Of a stretch of 64,000 nucleotides of DNA, positions 34,781 through 43,400 are shown piece by piece. Both the position numbers and the translations under genes were made by a program. The stretch's first letter is position 1, and each line of letters opens with the position of its first letter. Where the stretch lies: positions 50,024 to 114,023 of the forward strand of contig NCEM01000004.1 in NCBI GenBank assembly GCA_002280725.1, written 5' to 3'. The stretch comes from Alphaproteobacteria bacterium 32-64-14. Lineage in GTDB: Bacteria; Pseudomonadota; Alphaproteobacteria; Caulobacterales; Hyphomonadaceae. A model generated the notes under the pieces. That model made no database searches and was not told the DNA's origin. It saw only the letters and a program-made list of their open reading frames with translations.

Positions 34781-36721
34781 CTACCCCCCGCCCCGCGCCG
34801 CCACAGCTCCAAACGCGCTCGACAGGCGTTGGTAGAAGTTGAGCCGGTCGCGGTCTTCGGGGGACATGTATTCTTCGATCTTCTTCGCGCCGGGCAGGGG
34901 CTCGGGCGTGAGGCCGTCGTGGGCGACCTTCATCATCTCGGCCCAGATGCGGGCGGACATCTCGCCGCCTGTGACGCGCGCCATCGGCTTGTCGTCGTCA
35001 TTGCCGACCCAGATGCCGCCGACATAGCGCGTGGTGTAGCCAAGGAACCAGGCGTCGCGCCATTCCTGGCTGGTGCCGGTCTTGCCCGCGATGTCCCAGC
35101 CGCCGAACTGGGCGGCGCCGCCCGTGCCGGCGACGACGACGCGGCTGAGCATGGAGTTCATGTCGGCTGCGAGGTTTTCGGGGTAGATGCGCGGGGCGCG
35201 CACGGCGGGCCGCGAATAGAGCAGGTCGCCCTTCGAGTTGCGGATTTCCTCGATGATGTAGGGCGACATCTGCAGGCCCCCCTTGGCGAGCACGCCGAAG
35301 CCCGTGGTCATCTCCATCAGCGTCACCTCGTCCGAGCCGAGGGTGATGGAGGGATAGTTGTGCAGCTCTGACCTGACGCCGAATTCGTGGGCGAGGGCGG
35401 TCACCTTCTCGATGCCGATCTCGTCGCCGATCTGGGCGGCGACCGTGTTGAGCGATTCAGCCAGCGCATAGGACAGCGTGACGGCGCCGGCGTATTCGCC
35501 GCCATAGTTGCGCGGGCGCCAGTTCTGGATCGTCACCGGCATGTCGAAACGAACGGTGCCCGGCGTCATGCCGTCTTCGAGCGCTGCGGCGTAGACGAAC
35601 ATCTTGAACGACGAGCCCGGCTGGCGGCGGGCCTGCGTGGCGCGGTTGAACTGCGACTTCAGATAATCGCGGCCGCCAACCATGGCGCGAATGGCGCCGG
35701 TGGAATTCTCGATGATGAGGGCGGCGCCTTCGGACGCGCGGCGATCCTTGCCCATGGTGGTGAGGCCGTTCTCGACAGCCTTTTGCGCGGCGGCCTGCAT
35801 GGTGAGATCGAGCGACAGCTTGATCACCATGTCCGGCGGCGGGTTCGGCAGGATTTCATGTACACGTTCAACCGCGTAATCGAGGGCGTGGCCCGAGAAG
35901 CTGTCCGGCTGGTCCTTGGCGAACACCAGCGTCTGCGTCTTGGCTTCGGCGGCCTGCGCCGGCGTGATCATCGCGGCTTCGACCATCTGGTCGAGCACAT
36001 AGGCCTGGCGGTCCTTGGCGCGCGCGCTCTGCGCCTGCTGGGCAAAGCGCGAGGGCGCTTTCGGGAAGGAGGCGAGCATCGCGGATTCAGCGAGCGTCAG
36101 ATCCTTCGGCGCCTTGCCGAAATAGGTGTGCGCGGCGGCGTCGAGCCCATAGGCGCCGGCGCCGAGATAGATGCGGTTGATGTAAAGTTCGAGGATTTCG
36201 TCCTTCGACAGCATGCGCTCGAGATCGCCAGCAAGGCGCGCTTCCTGCGCCTTGCGCTTCAGCGTCTGGTCCGGCGTCAGGAAAAGGTTCTTCACCAGTT
36301 GCTGCGTGATCGTCGAGGCGCCCTCGACCGTGCGGCCGGCGCGCACGTTGGCCAGCATCGCGCGCACCATGGCCCAGATATCGACGCCGGTGTGTTCGCG
36401 GAAGCGCTTGTCCTCGGCGCCGACGAAAGCGTCGATCACGTGCTTGGGCACTTCGTTGAGCCGAACAGCGCGGCCATAACGGGGCCCACGCACCGCGATC
36501 GTATCACCCTTCGCGTCGATGAACTCGACGGCGGGTTCGCGGTTGAGCGTCCACAGGGATTCCTTGTCCGGCAGCACCGGCATCTGCGCGAACATGGTGT
36601 TCCACAGCATCAGGAAGGTGACGACGCCCACGGCGCCGATCGTGCCCAGCACTTTCAGCGCAGGCGGCCCCCACTGGTTCAGCAGGCTGGTTGGACGCGC
36701 GGGCGCCATTTCCATCGACAT
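34781..36721 (-). CDS. Bifunctional penicillin-binding protein, PBP1a family
   Basis: A 646-aa class A PBP from the ATG at 36721. An N-terminal membrane helix (22-42) is followed by the GT51 glycosyltransferase with GAEDKRFREHTG (Glu103 catalytic) and STITQQLVKN. The transpeptidase has SxxK as Ser370-Ser-Phe-Lys373, SLN at 423-425 and KTG at 547-549. It polymerises and cross-links peptidoglycan in the periplasm. It is shorter than E. coli PBP1a and lacks the extra OB-type domain. ATGs at 36721 and 36715 are both possible. Confidence 0.92.
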   Translation of the reverse strand: MSMEMAPARPTSLLNQWGPPALKVLGTIGAVGVVTFLMLWNTMFAQMPVLPDKESLWTLNREPAVEFIDAKGDTIAVRGPRYGRAVRLNEVPKHVIDAFVGAEDKRFREHTGVDIWAMVRAMLANVRAGRTVEGASTITQQLVKNLFLTPDQTLKRKAQEARLAGDLERMLSKDEILELYINRIYLGAGAYGLDAAAHTYFGKAPKDLTLAESAMLASFPKAPSRFAQQAQSARAKDRQAYVLDQMVEAAMITPAQAAEAKTQTLVFAKDQPDSFSGHALDYAVERVHEILPNPPPDMVIKLSLDLTMQAAAQKAVENGLTTMGKDRRASEGAALIIENSTGAIRAMVGGRDYLKSQFNRATQARRQPGSSFKMFVYAAALEDGMTPGTVRFDMPVTIQNWRPRNYGGEYAGAVTLSYALAESLNTVAAQIGDEIGIEKVTALAHEFGVRSELHNYPSITLGSDEVTLMEMTTGFGVLAKGGLQMSPYIIEEIRNSKGDLLYSRPAVRAPRIYPENLAADMNSMLSRVVVAGTGGAAQFGGWDIAGKTGTSQEWRDAWFLGYTTRYVGGIWVGNDDDKPMARVTGGEMSARIWAEMMKVAHDGLTPEPLPGAKKIEEYMSPEDRDRLNFYQRLSSAFGAVAARGGG

Positions 36722-36890
36722 GTTGCCTTTGCCAGCCCGTTTGTTCGCCGGGCTGCACCGTGATATCGGCCGCCGCCCTGCCGGAGGTAGGCCCAACACC
36801 TCCCCCGCCACAGTGAAATAGCAGCAACCCTCGCCAAGTCACGGGCCAAGTGACGACACGAATCGCCCCGGCTATCCTAGTTCCCGGTCC

Positions 36891-38276
36891 TCAATCGTCC
36901 ACGCGGGTCACGTCGCTGAACGGCGTGTTGGGCTGCGAATGTGGCCGCGGCGGAGGCGGAGAAGACGGCGGCGCCGAAAAGGGCGCAGGCGAGGCGCGCT
37001 GTGGCGCGGCCGACGGAGGGGGAGGCGGCGGCGAAGACCACAGCGACGGCGGGCTGGACGGGCCAGGTTGCGCACGCGGTGGCGGCGAGGCCGGTGGCGG
37101 ATTGGGGCGACCAGACCAAAGGCTTGGCGGCGCGGCGTTTCCACCCGGCGGCGGATTGCGCGGCGAACCGCCGGGCGGGTTCCCACCGGGATTGTTTCCC
37201 GTGTTTCCGGGCGGATTGGGGGGGCGCTGTCCGCTGAACAGCGGCGGATAGGTATCCGGGCCATCATCGTGACCGCGATCGTTGTCGCGCACGCCATTGC
37301 CCCAGCGCCAGCCGCGGTCCCAGCCATAGTTCCAGCGATTATCCCACGCGCTGTAGCGGCGGCCGCCATAGATCCAGTCGATCCGGTAATAGGCGGTGTC
37401 GTACCAGCTGCCCCATGGGTACTGCGTCCGGTATTGCTCGTAGGCCCAGACCTCGTCCATCGCGGCGGCATAGCGCCAGGCGTCATAGTCCCGCGCGCGC
37501 AACTGCTCGACCGAGCGTTCGGCCTCGATGCGCCAGCGGCCATTGGGGAACGCGGCCAGGTAATCGCCGTAACCGGCATAGGAGTTGGATGCGAGCGCGC
37601 GCCGCCACGCTTCGTCGTCGCGCCGGCTGATCTGCTCCATCTCGCGGCGCGCATCGACCACATAGGCCGACTGCGGATAGGCGCGAATGAAGCGCTCAAG
37701 CTCCACGGGCGATCCCGAGCGCTTAGCCTGCACGAACGCGCCCTGATCGGTTTTCCAGAGCACAGCGAGACGGGCGCGGGCGGCTTCCGCGTTTACGCCG
37801 CGGGGCCAGTTGTCGAGGAAGTTTTCGTAGTGCTCGATGCGGTCCATCGACTGCGCCTCGGCCCAGTCGGTCTTCTCCTCGGCGATCAGGCGCGGGGCGG
37901 CGAGCACGGCGCGGCGGCCATCGGCTTCGCGCGTGTGCGCGCCCCAGGGATAAGCGGCGATGAAGGCGGCGTAGGCGTCTTCCGTGTCTGTCGCCTGGGC
38001 GAACGCGAAGGCCTGTGTCTCCATCTCCTGCAGTTCTAGGGTGCGGATTTGCGCGTTGGGAACATACTGCCCATCCGGGTGCATGCGCGTGTAGGCGGCG
38101 TAGGCGGGCGGCGTGTCGATGCGGGCGGCCTGGGCCCAGTCCATCGCGTGAATCTCGGCTGGCGTCGGGCCGGTTGCGCAGGCGGTCAGCAGCGCCAGCG
38201 CGGACGCAGCAAACGCAAGGCGCGCAAGCCCGCGATTCCCGGCGGATTTGGGGGATTTCGAGCGATAGGCAGTCAT
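36891..38276 (-). CDS. Repeat-containing lipoprotein with a proline-rich tail
   Basis: A 461-aa protein from the ATG at 38276 (GGAGG 7 bases upstream) with a lipobox LLTAC ending at Cys33. Residues about 47-300 hold six copies of a 40-residue helical repeat of the form W..A....dp.aY..Y...yP.G.....A...l, for example around DWAEAQSMDRIEHYENFLDN. After a WNYGWDRGW-type aromatic patch, the last 120 residues are Pro, Gly, Asn and Ser, probably disordered and spanning the periplasm or wall. The repeat also occurs in the TIR/MORN protein at the start of the window. Function is unknown. Confidence 0.75.
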   Translation of the reverse strand: MTAYRSKSPKSAGNRGLARLAFAASALALLTACATGPTPAEIHAMDWAQAARIDTPPAYAAYTRMHPDGQYVPNAQIRTLELQEMETQAFAFAQATDTEDAYAAFIAAYPWGAHTREADGRRAVLAAPRLIAEEKTDWAEAQSMDRIEHYENFLDNWPRGVNAEAARARLAVLWKTDQGAFVQAKRSGSPVELERFIRAYPQSAYVVDARREMEQISRRDDEAWRRALASNSYAGYGDYLAAFPNGRWRIEAERSVEQLRARDYDAWRYAAAMDEVWAYEQYRTQYPWGSWYDTAYYRIDWIYGGRRYSAWDNRWNYGWDRGWRWGNGVRDNDRGHDDGPDTYPPLFSGQRPPNPPGNTGNNPGGNPPGGSPRNPPPGGNAAPPSLWSGRPNPPPASPPPRAQPGPSSPPSLWSSPPPPPPSAAPQRASPAPFSAPPSSPPPPRPHSQPNTPFSDVTRVDD

Positions 38277-38379
38277 GGGCAGTCCTCCCGACCGTATGAC
38301 CTTAGGAGCCCGATTATGAACGGAAGTGGAATGGACGGGAATGCCCGTCGGGAAAGTCATCCCGCCAGCCAGCCCAGAC

Positions 38380-38791
38380 CTAGTAGTCCATCATGATCCA
38401 GCGGCCGTCCGACTTCACGAGGCGGCCGGTCTCCGCGCTGGCGCCGCCGCTGAAACGCCGATGATGTAGTCGCACTTGTAGCCGGGCTTGCTGGCCTTCT
38501 CGCAGCCGAACTTCTGGAACGAGCTCATGCCGACCTGCGCATACTGGCTCCGTCCGGCCATGTCCGCGAGGCAGGCGAGGCCGACCATCGGATCATTTGT
38601 CGAGCGGACGTTATCGCACTGGTTCGCCATGTTGTTGATGCGTTTCTCGGCGTCGTCGAGGCGGTCCTCGCGATCATCTGCTGAAGCTCGGCCTGCGTCT
38701 GCTGCTGGAGCGCGGCGAGACGCGGATCTTGTCCACAGGCAGCCCTTGCGGCGAACGCAAGCACGGCGATCATCGAGCGAAGTGAAATCAT
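38380..38791 (-). pseudogene. Small secreted protein gene broken by two frameshifts
   Basis: Starting at the ATG at 38791, one frame gives a signal peptide and mature start (MISLRSMIAVLAFAARAACG ... LQQQTQAELQQ). Near 38680 the protein-like reading moves to another frame (DREDRLDDAEKRINNMANQC ... KPGYKCDYIIGVS). Near 38453 it moves again to end RLVKSDGRWIMMDY and TAG at 38380. The 412-base span is two short of 138 codons, so two single-base losses would restore a 137-aa protein with four or more cysteines. Either the gene is decayed or the sequence has errors. No family was recognised. Confidence 0.6.
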
Positions 38792-38919
38792 GTAATGCCC
38801 CAGGAACTGTTGCGCGTCTTCGTGATCGCGCTTTCGTTCCCGATGGAGTGGTTTCCCTGAACGCACGGCAACAGCGCGTTCGCGTCAGGTGCGAATGCGC
38901 GGTTGATCGACGTACGCTG

Positions 38920-39405
38920 CTATCGCCGCAGGCGATCACCAAGCACGGATCGGGGCCCTGGTCCGAACTTCTTGAGGCCATCTGCGGGGTTCACAAGTTG
39001 GCACTTCTTCAGGCTGAGGCAGCCGCAGCCGATGCAGCCATCGAGATAATCACGCAGGCGCGTCATGCGCTGGATGCGGTCTTCGAGCTGGTTGTGGAAT
39101 GTGCGGCTGATCTTCTCCCAGTCCTTCTGCGTCGGCGTGCGGCCTTGCGGCAGGCTGGCGAGCGCGGCGCGGATATCCTCGATCGAGAAGCCGAGCTGCT
39201 GCGCGACAAGCACGAATGACAGGCGTCGGATGTCGGATCGCAGATAGCGGCGCTGGCCTCCGGCATTGCGCGCGGGCGTGACGAGCCCCTTGGTTTCGTA
39301 GAAGCGGATCGCGGAGACGGAGAGGCCGGTGCGCTCGGCAAGATCGCCAATGGACATCACCTGATTGGCCAACGCGGCAACGGATGCGGCGACGGATTCC
39401 GGCAT
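38920..39405 (-). CDS. soxR: Redox-sensitive transcriptional activator SoxR
   Basis: A 161-aa MerR-family regulator. The winged helix reads IGDLAERTGLSVSAIRFYET then GQRRYLRSDIRRL. A dimerisation helix follows, and the cluster-binding motif CX2CXCX5C uses Cys124, Cys127, Cys129 and Cys135, the mark of the SoxR [2Fe-2S] centre. Oxidation of the cluster by redox-cycling compounds activates target promoters. The gene is divergent from a VOC-protein gene across an interval that contains a SoxR box, so it probably controls that gene and itself. An internal start at 39357 is possible. Confidence 0.94.
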   Translation of the reverse strand: MPESVAASVAALANQVMSIGDLAERTGLSVSAIRFYETKGLVTPARNAGGQRRYLRSDIRRLSFVLVAQQLGFSIEDIRAALASLPQGRTPTQKDWEKISRTFHNQLEDRIQRMTRLRDYLDGCIGCGCLSLKKCQLVNPADGLKKFGPGPRSVLGDRLRR

Positions 39406-39418
39406 CAGAAAATATCCC

Positions 39419-39449
39419 TTGACCTCAAGTTAGGTTGAGGAATTACGAC
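39419..39449 (+). promoter_or_regulatory. SoxR box within a 19-bp-spacer promoter
   Basis: The 18-bp near-palindrome CCTCAAGTTAGGTTGAGG at 39423-39440 closely matches the known SoxR operator CCTCAAGTTAACTTGAGG. It lies between TTGACC (39419-39424) and TACGAC (39444-39449), which are separated by 19 bases. The over-long spacer is the arrangement that SoxR corrects by bending DNA. It should drive the VOC gene at 39506. Confidence 0.9.
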
Positions 39450-39505
39450 TCATGCCACTGGAAGCAACCCCGCACAAGACGGGCAGGAAACCAAAGGGTC
39501 TGACC

Positions 39506-39937
39506 ATGGCTGATACGACGACGACTTTCCCCGGCGCCGGCATGCAGGAGGTGCTGGACGCCGCAGCAGGGCCCGCGGTGCTCGAGCATGTGAACGTCAC
39601 CACATCCTCCGCGCGCGCGACGGCCGACCTCTTCTGCGAAGTATTTGGCTGGCATGTTCGCTGGGAGGGGCCGTCCAAATCCGGCGGGCGCTCGATCCAT
39701 GTCGGAACGGACGGAACGTATGTGGCGCTGTACACGCCGCCCGAAGGGCTCAGCGAGGCCGCCGGCGTGGGGCAGCCCAACCATGTCGGCGTGTGCGTGA
39801 GGGATCTTTCCGCGACAGAGACAAAAGTCCGCGCGGCCGGATACGAGCCCTACGCACACGCCGACTATGAACCGGGCCGCCGCTTCTATTTTCGCGACCA
39901 TGGCGGCGTTGAGATTGAAGTGGTGAGCTATTCGTGA
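39506..39937 (+). CDS. VOC family (glyoxalase/bleomycin-resistance fold) protein, SoxR target
   Basis: A 143-aa protein from the ATG at 39506 with AAAGGGTC upstream. The earlier ATG in frame at 39452 would lie at about the predicted transcription start and is rejected. Paired beta-alpha-beta-beta-beta motifs are visible: VLEHVNVTTSSARATADLFC, VFGWHVRWEG and, in the second half, HVGVCVRDLSATETKVRAAG ending DHGGVEIEVVSY, whose Glu could be a metal ligand. It may detoxify or sequester a redox-active compound. The role is inferred from the SoxR promoter. Confidence 0.88.
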   Translation: MADTTTTFPGAGMQEVLDAAAGPAVLEHVNVTTSSARATADLFCEVFGWHVRWEGPSKSGGRSIHVGTDGTYVALYTPPEGLSEAAGVGQPNHVGVCVRDLSATETKVRAAGYEPYAHADYEPGRRFYFRDHGGVEIEVVSYS

Positions 39938-39978
39938 GCGCGTCGCCGGCTGTCATGCCGTTCGCCGGGCTCGTGAAA

Positions 39979-40017
39979 CTGGGCGCGCTCGCATCCGACC
40001 GTGCCGGGCGCGCCCAG
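39979..40017 (+). terminator. GC-rich hairpin after the VOC gene
   Basis: The perfect 10-base arms CTGGGCGCGC and GCGCGCCCAG are separated by 19 bases, about 40 bases after the VOC stop. No T-tract follows, so it may be a Rho-assisted terminator or mRNA-stabilising hairpin rather than a classical terminator. Confidence 0.4.
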
Positions 40018-40151
40018 AGTTACGGGCGCGTCAGGCCTCAGCAGGGCTGAACCAACCGTTGGGAAAGCCTGATGAACGGATGCGTTGAACCGGGGCCTCG
40101 AGGGCCCATCTGAAGCTCACAGAAGCGGAAAACCGCACAGGAGCCTCCCCG

Positions 40152-40238
40152 ATGAAAACCTTCCTCGACTTCCTTGTGTCCCTGATCGCCATCAAGAGCG
40201 ATGGCGAAGCTGGCGCTGTCCTGCTTCGCGAACACTAG
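40152..40238 (+). CDS. Possible 28-aa peptide
   Basis: A 29-codon frame with GGAG 9 bases before the ATG, encoding MKTFLDFLVSLIAIKSDGEA and eight more residues. A short hydrophobic N-terminal half is followed by a polar tail. It lies in the 300-base gap between the VOC gene and the convergent acyl-CoA synthetase. The ribosome-binding site and composition favour it, but size makes it tentative. Confidence 0.35.
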   Translation: MKTFLDFLVSLIAIKSDGEAGAVLLREH

Positions 40239-40253
40239 ATCCGAGCTGATACG

Positions 40254-41953
40254 CTAAACCCCGGCCAGCTCCTTCGCGGCCTGCGCGCGTAGATCCTTCT
40301 TGAGGATCTTGCCCGTGGCGCCGCGGGGGAGCGGTTCCGTTTCAAAGCGGAAGTAACGCGGGATCTGGGGATCTGGAACTTCGCGAGGCGCGATTCCAGG
40401 AAGGCGCGCAGGTCCGCTTCGGAGACGGGCGCGTTCACGTATAGCGTGGTCGCGACTTCCTCCCCGAGGCGCGCGTCAGGCACGCCATAGACGCAGGCTT
40501 CCTGAACGGCGGGATGTTCCTGCAGCGCGTATTCCACTGCGCCGCAGCCGATGTTCTCGCCGCCACGGATCACGAGATCCTTGATGCGGTCGACGATGAA
40601 GATGAAGCCTTCCTCGTCAATGATGGCGACGTCGCCGGTCTTGAACCAGTCGCCGTCCACGAAGTTTTCGGCGTTGGCTTTCGGGTTGTTGTAATAACCG
40701 CGCATGATCGACGCGCCGCGGATCTGCAGCTCGCCGCGCTGGCCGGTGGGCACGGGCTTGTTGTTTTCGTCCACGACGCGGATGTCGAGCACGGCGGAAA
40801 CGCGGCCGGAGCTTTCCGGTTTGCGCAGATAGTCTGCCGCCGCGATGCCGACGCCGATGGCGTTGGTTTCTGTCATGCCCCAGCCGGTGCCGGGGAAGGC
40901 TTTCTCGAACACCGCATCGATGGCGCGGACCTGTTCGGGCGCACGCGATGCGCCGCCGCCGCCGATGGTGACGAGCGTGGGGAATTTGCGGCCCGTGCTG
41001 CGCGAGAAGGCAACGAGATCGCCGGTGATGGCGGGCGTCGCCGTCATGTGGGTGATGCCTTCACGATCGATCGTGTCGGCGCCTTTCTCGACATCCCACT
41101 TGTACATCATCAACAGCTTACGCTGGTAACGGTAGCAGGCCATGTAGCAGGAGAGCAGGCCGGTCACGTGGAACAGCGGGATGCCAAGCAGCATCACGCC
41201 TTGCGGTGGCGGCGGATCGGCCGGCGGCGGCGTCAGCAGGCCGACCGCGAACGAGGCCTGCAGGTCCAGCTCCCACGACAGCAGCGAGTGGATCACGTTG
41301 CGATGCGTCGAGACCGCGCCCTTGGGATTGCCCGTCGAGCCCGACGTGAACAGCATCTGCAGATCATCGTCCGGCGCCACGTCGATACCCGGCATGGCGG
41401 ACAGATACGGCGCGCGAACGACATCGCCCCACGCTTTCGCGCCGGCGGGCAGCGGCTTGGTGGTGCGCGCGGCGAGGATGGCGAAGCCCGAGGGTGGGCT
41501 GGACAGGGACGCCAGGCGGTCAAGACGTTCCTGGTCGGCGATCAGCAGTTTCGGCGACGACATGGTGAGGCCGTAGGCCATCTCGTCGGCGGTCCACAGC
41601 GCGTTCATGGCGACGAACATCGCGCCGATGGACGACACAGCCATGTAGCTGACGATCCACTCGGGATAGTTGCGCATTGAGACGGCGACGCGGTCGCCCT
41701 TCTTCACGCCGAGATCGTTGACCAGCGCGTTGGCGAGGGCGCAGGCGCGCTGCCAGACATCCTCGAACGTGTAGCGCTCGTCTTCATAGACGAGGAATTC
41801 CTTGTCGCTGCGCGTGGCCGCGAACAGCTCGCGCAGGTTGCGCGGCGCATTTTTGAACGACCGGATGCGGCGGCCGATGGCCTCGACTTCCACGATCTCG
41901 AACGGCTGGCCCGGCGCGGTCAGCTGTGCCAGTGCCTGATCTCTCGTCAGCAA
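40254..41953 (-). pseudogene. Acyl-CoA synthetase (AMP-forming) with a C-terminal frameshift
   Basis: A class I adenylate-forming enzyme with the P-loop TSGSTGNPKGAVSTHRN, GWGMTETN and FKTGDVAIIDEEGFIFIVDR. The likely start is a TTG at 41953 after AAGGGAAGG; an ATG at 42007 is the alternative. Just after LAKFQIP the unit CCAGATCC is duplicated in tandem (40361-40376), which shifts the frame. The current frame ends at 40235 with non-family sequence. Removing one copy restores RYFRFETEPLPRGATGKILK and a stop at 40254. The lost part carries the conserved A10 lysine needed for adenylation, so the encoded protein should be inactive or impaired. Fatty or aromatic acid activation is the family role. 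Confidence 0.85.
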
Positions 41954-42179
41954 CGCAATATCCTTCCCTTGGACACGCCTCCGTTCTGCGACGGCTGGCG
42001 GGAACATTCCGCAACGGCGCCTGATCTAGCATACCCTTGCTTCAAGAAAAGGCGGCGTTCGCCCGCAGGCGCCATTCCGCCCCCGTGTGAGGCCGGCGCG
42101 GGAATTCGCAACTGCGGCATGCGTGCGGCGCGAGCCGCTCGTGGCATTCGCGCCGCCGCTGCGAACTTGTACCCAGCCG

Positions 42180-43307
42180 TTAGAGGCTGGGGTTGATCAG
42201 GTATTTCTCGCCGGTCGATTTCTTGTTGTAGGTGCGGATGGTTTCGACATCGAGCGCCTGATGGAGCGAGATCGTCTGGGTGTAGTTGCTGGCGAAGGTG
42301 GTCTTCAGCTCCGCCGCGACGCGCGCGCGCATCTTGCCGGCTTCCTCGTTGCCGACCTTCTGCAGGAACGGCGTCAGCAGGAAGCCGCCCACGCCCCACG
42401 CCATGCCATAAGCCGCGCCGAGGATCGTCGGCTCGAGGCTGAGGCGGCCGTAGATGTAGACCTGCTTGTGCTCGGCCGAGCCATAGCGGCTGTAGGCGCC
42501 GGGGCGCGAGTTGAGCGAGATTTCCATCGCGCCGAGGATCTGCCCCGCCAGCTTGCCGCCGCCGATGGCGTCGAAGGCGAGCGTTGCGCCCGTAGCACTG
42601 AGCGCGCCAATCAGGTCTTCCATGAAGGTCGGCTTGGACGAGTCGACGATGTGCTTCGCGCCGATGTCCTTGAGGATCTTGGTCTGCTCGTCCGAGCGGA
42701 CGATGTTCACGAGGTTCACGCCGTCCTTGAGGCAGATCTTGTTCAGCATCTGGCCGAGGTTGGAGGCGGCGGCGGTGTGGACGAGGGCCTTGTGCCCTTC
42801 AAGCTGCATCGTCTTGACCATGGCAAGCGCGGTCAGCGGGTTGACGAAGCACGAGGCGCCATCGGCGGCCGTTGCGCCGGCGGGCAGCGGCAGCGCGGCC
42901 TTGGCCTTCACGGTGCGGTAGCGCGCATACATCTCGCCGCCGAGAATGGCGACCAGCTTGCCGAGCAGCGCCTGCGCTTCGGGCGATGAGCCTGCTGCCA
43001 CGACCGTACCGGCGCCTTCATTGCCGACGGGCATCGCCTGATCCACGCGGGCGGCCATGGCGCGCATCGCCATTTCCGGCACGGCTGCCGTCGTGACAAG
43101 GCCATCGCCCGAACCCGATGTTTTCAGCGTCGACACATCAGCGGGGCCAACCAGCAGGCCAAGGTCGGACGGGTTGATCGGCGTGCCTTCGATGCGCACC
43201 ACGATTTCGTCCGGGGCCGGATCAGCCACGGGAAGCTTCACGAGGGAGAGCTCAAGCTCACCGCTTTTCTTGATGAGTGAGCGAAGTTGAAGGTTCTCGA
43301 GCGCCAT
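42180..43307 (-). CDS. MDR-superfamily (zinc-type alcohol dehydrogenase-like) oxidoreductase
   Basis: A 375-aa protein from the ATG at 43307 with GGGAGAC upstream. It has the MDR opening (LVKLPVADPAPDEIVVRIEG then TPINPSDLGLLVG), GNEGAGTVVAAG, and a nucleotide-binding domain around HTAAASNLGQMLNKICLKDG, followed by FDAIGGGKLAGQI. Catalytic-zinc ligands are absent, so it is more like quinone oxidoreductases or enoyl reductases using NADPH. The substrate is unknown. Confidence 0.86.
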   Translation of the reverse strand: MALENLQLRSLIKKSGELELSLVKLPVADPAPDEIVVRIEGTPINPSDLGLLVGPADVSTLKTSGSGDGLVTTAAVPEMAMRAMAARVDQAMPVGNEGAGTVVAAGSSPEAQALLGKLVAILGGEMYARYRTVKAKAALPLPAGATAADGASCFVNPLTALAMVKTMQLEGHKALVHTAAASNLGQMLNKICLKDGVNLVNIVRSDEQTKILKDIGAKHIVDSSKPTFMEDLIGALSATGATLAFDAIGGGKLAGQILGAMEISLNSRPGAYSRYGSAEHKQVYIYGRLSLEPTILGAAYGMAWGVGGFLLTPFLQKVGNEEAGKMRARVAAELKTTFASNYTQTISLHQALDVETIRTYNKKSTGEKYLINPSL

Positions 43308-43400
43308 GGCGTAGTCTCCCGGTGTGTAATTATGGTTCCACACCTAATGCAGGATGAGCCGCGGCGAAAGCGCTCAGTCTGGAAGAATGCGCGAGTTGCG

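Noticed and set aside
35387..36763. Plus-strand open frame of 458 codons
   Set aside because: It is antisense to the PBP1a-family gene, which has all its catalytic motifs.
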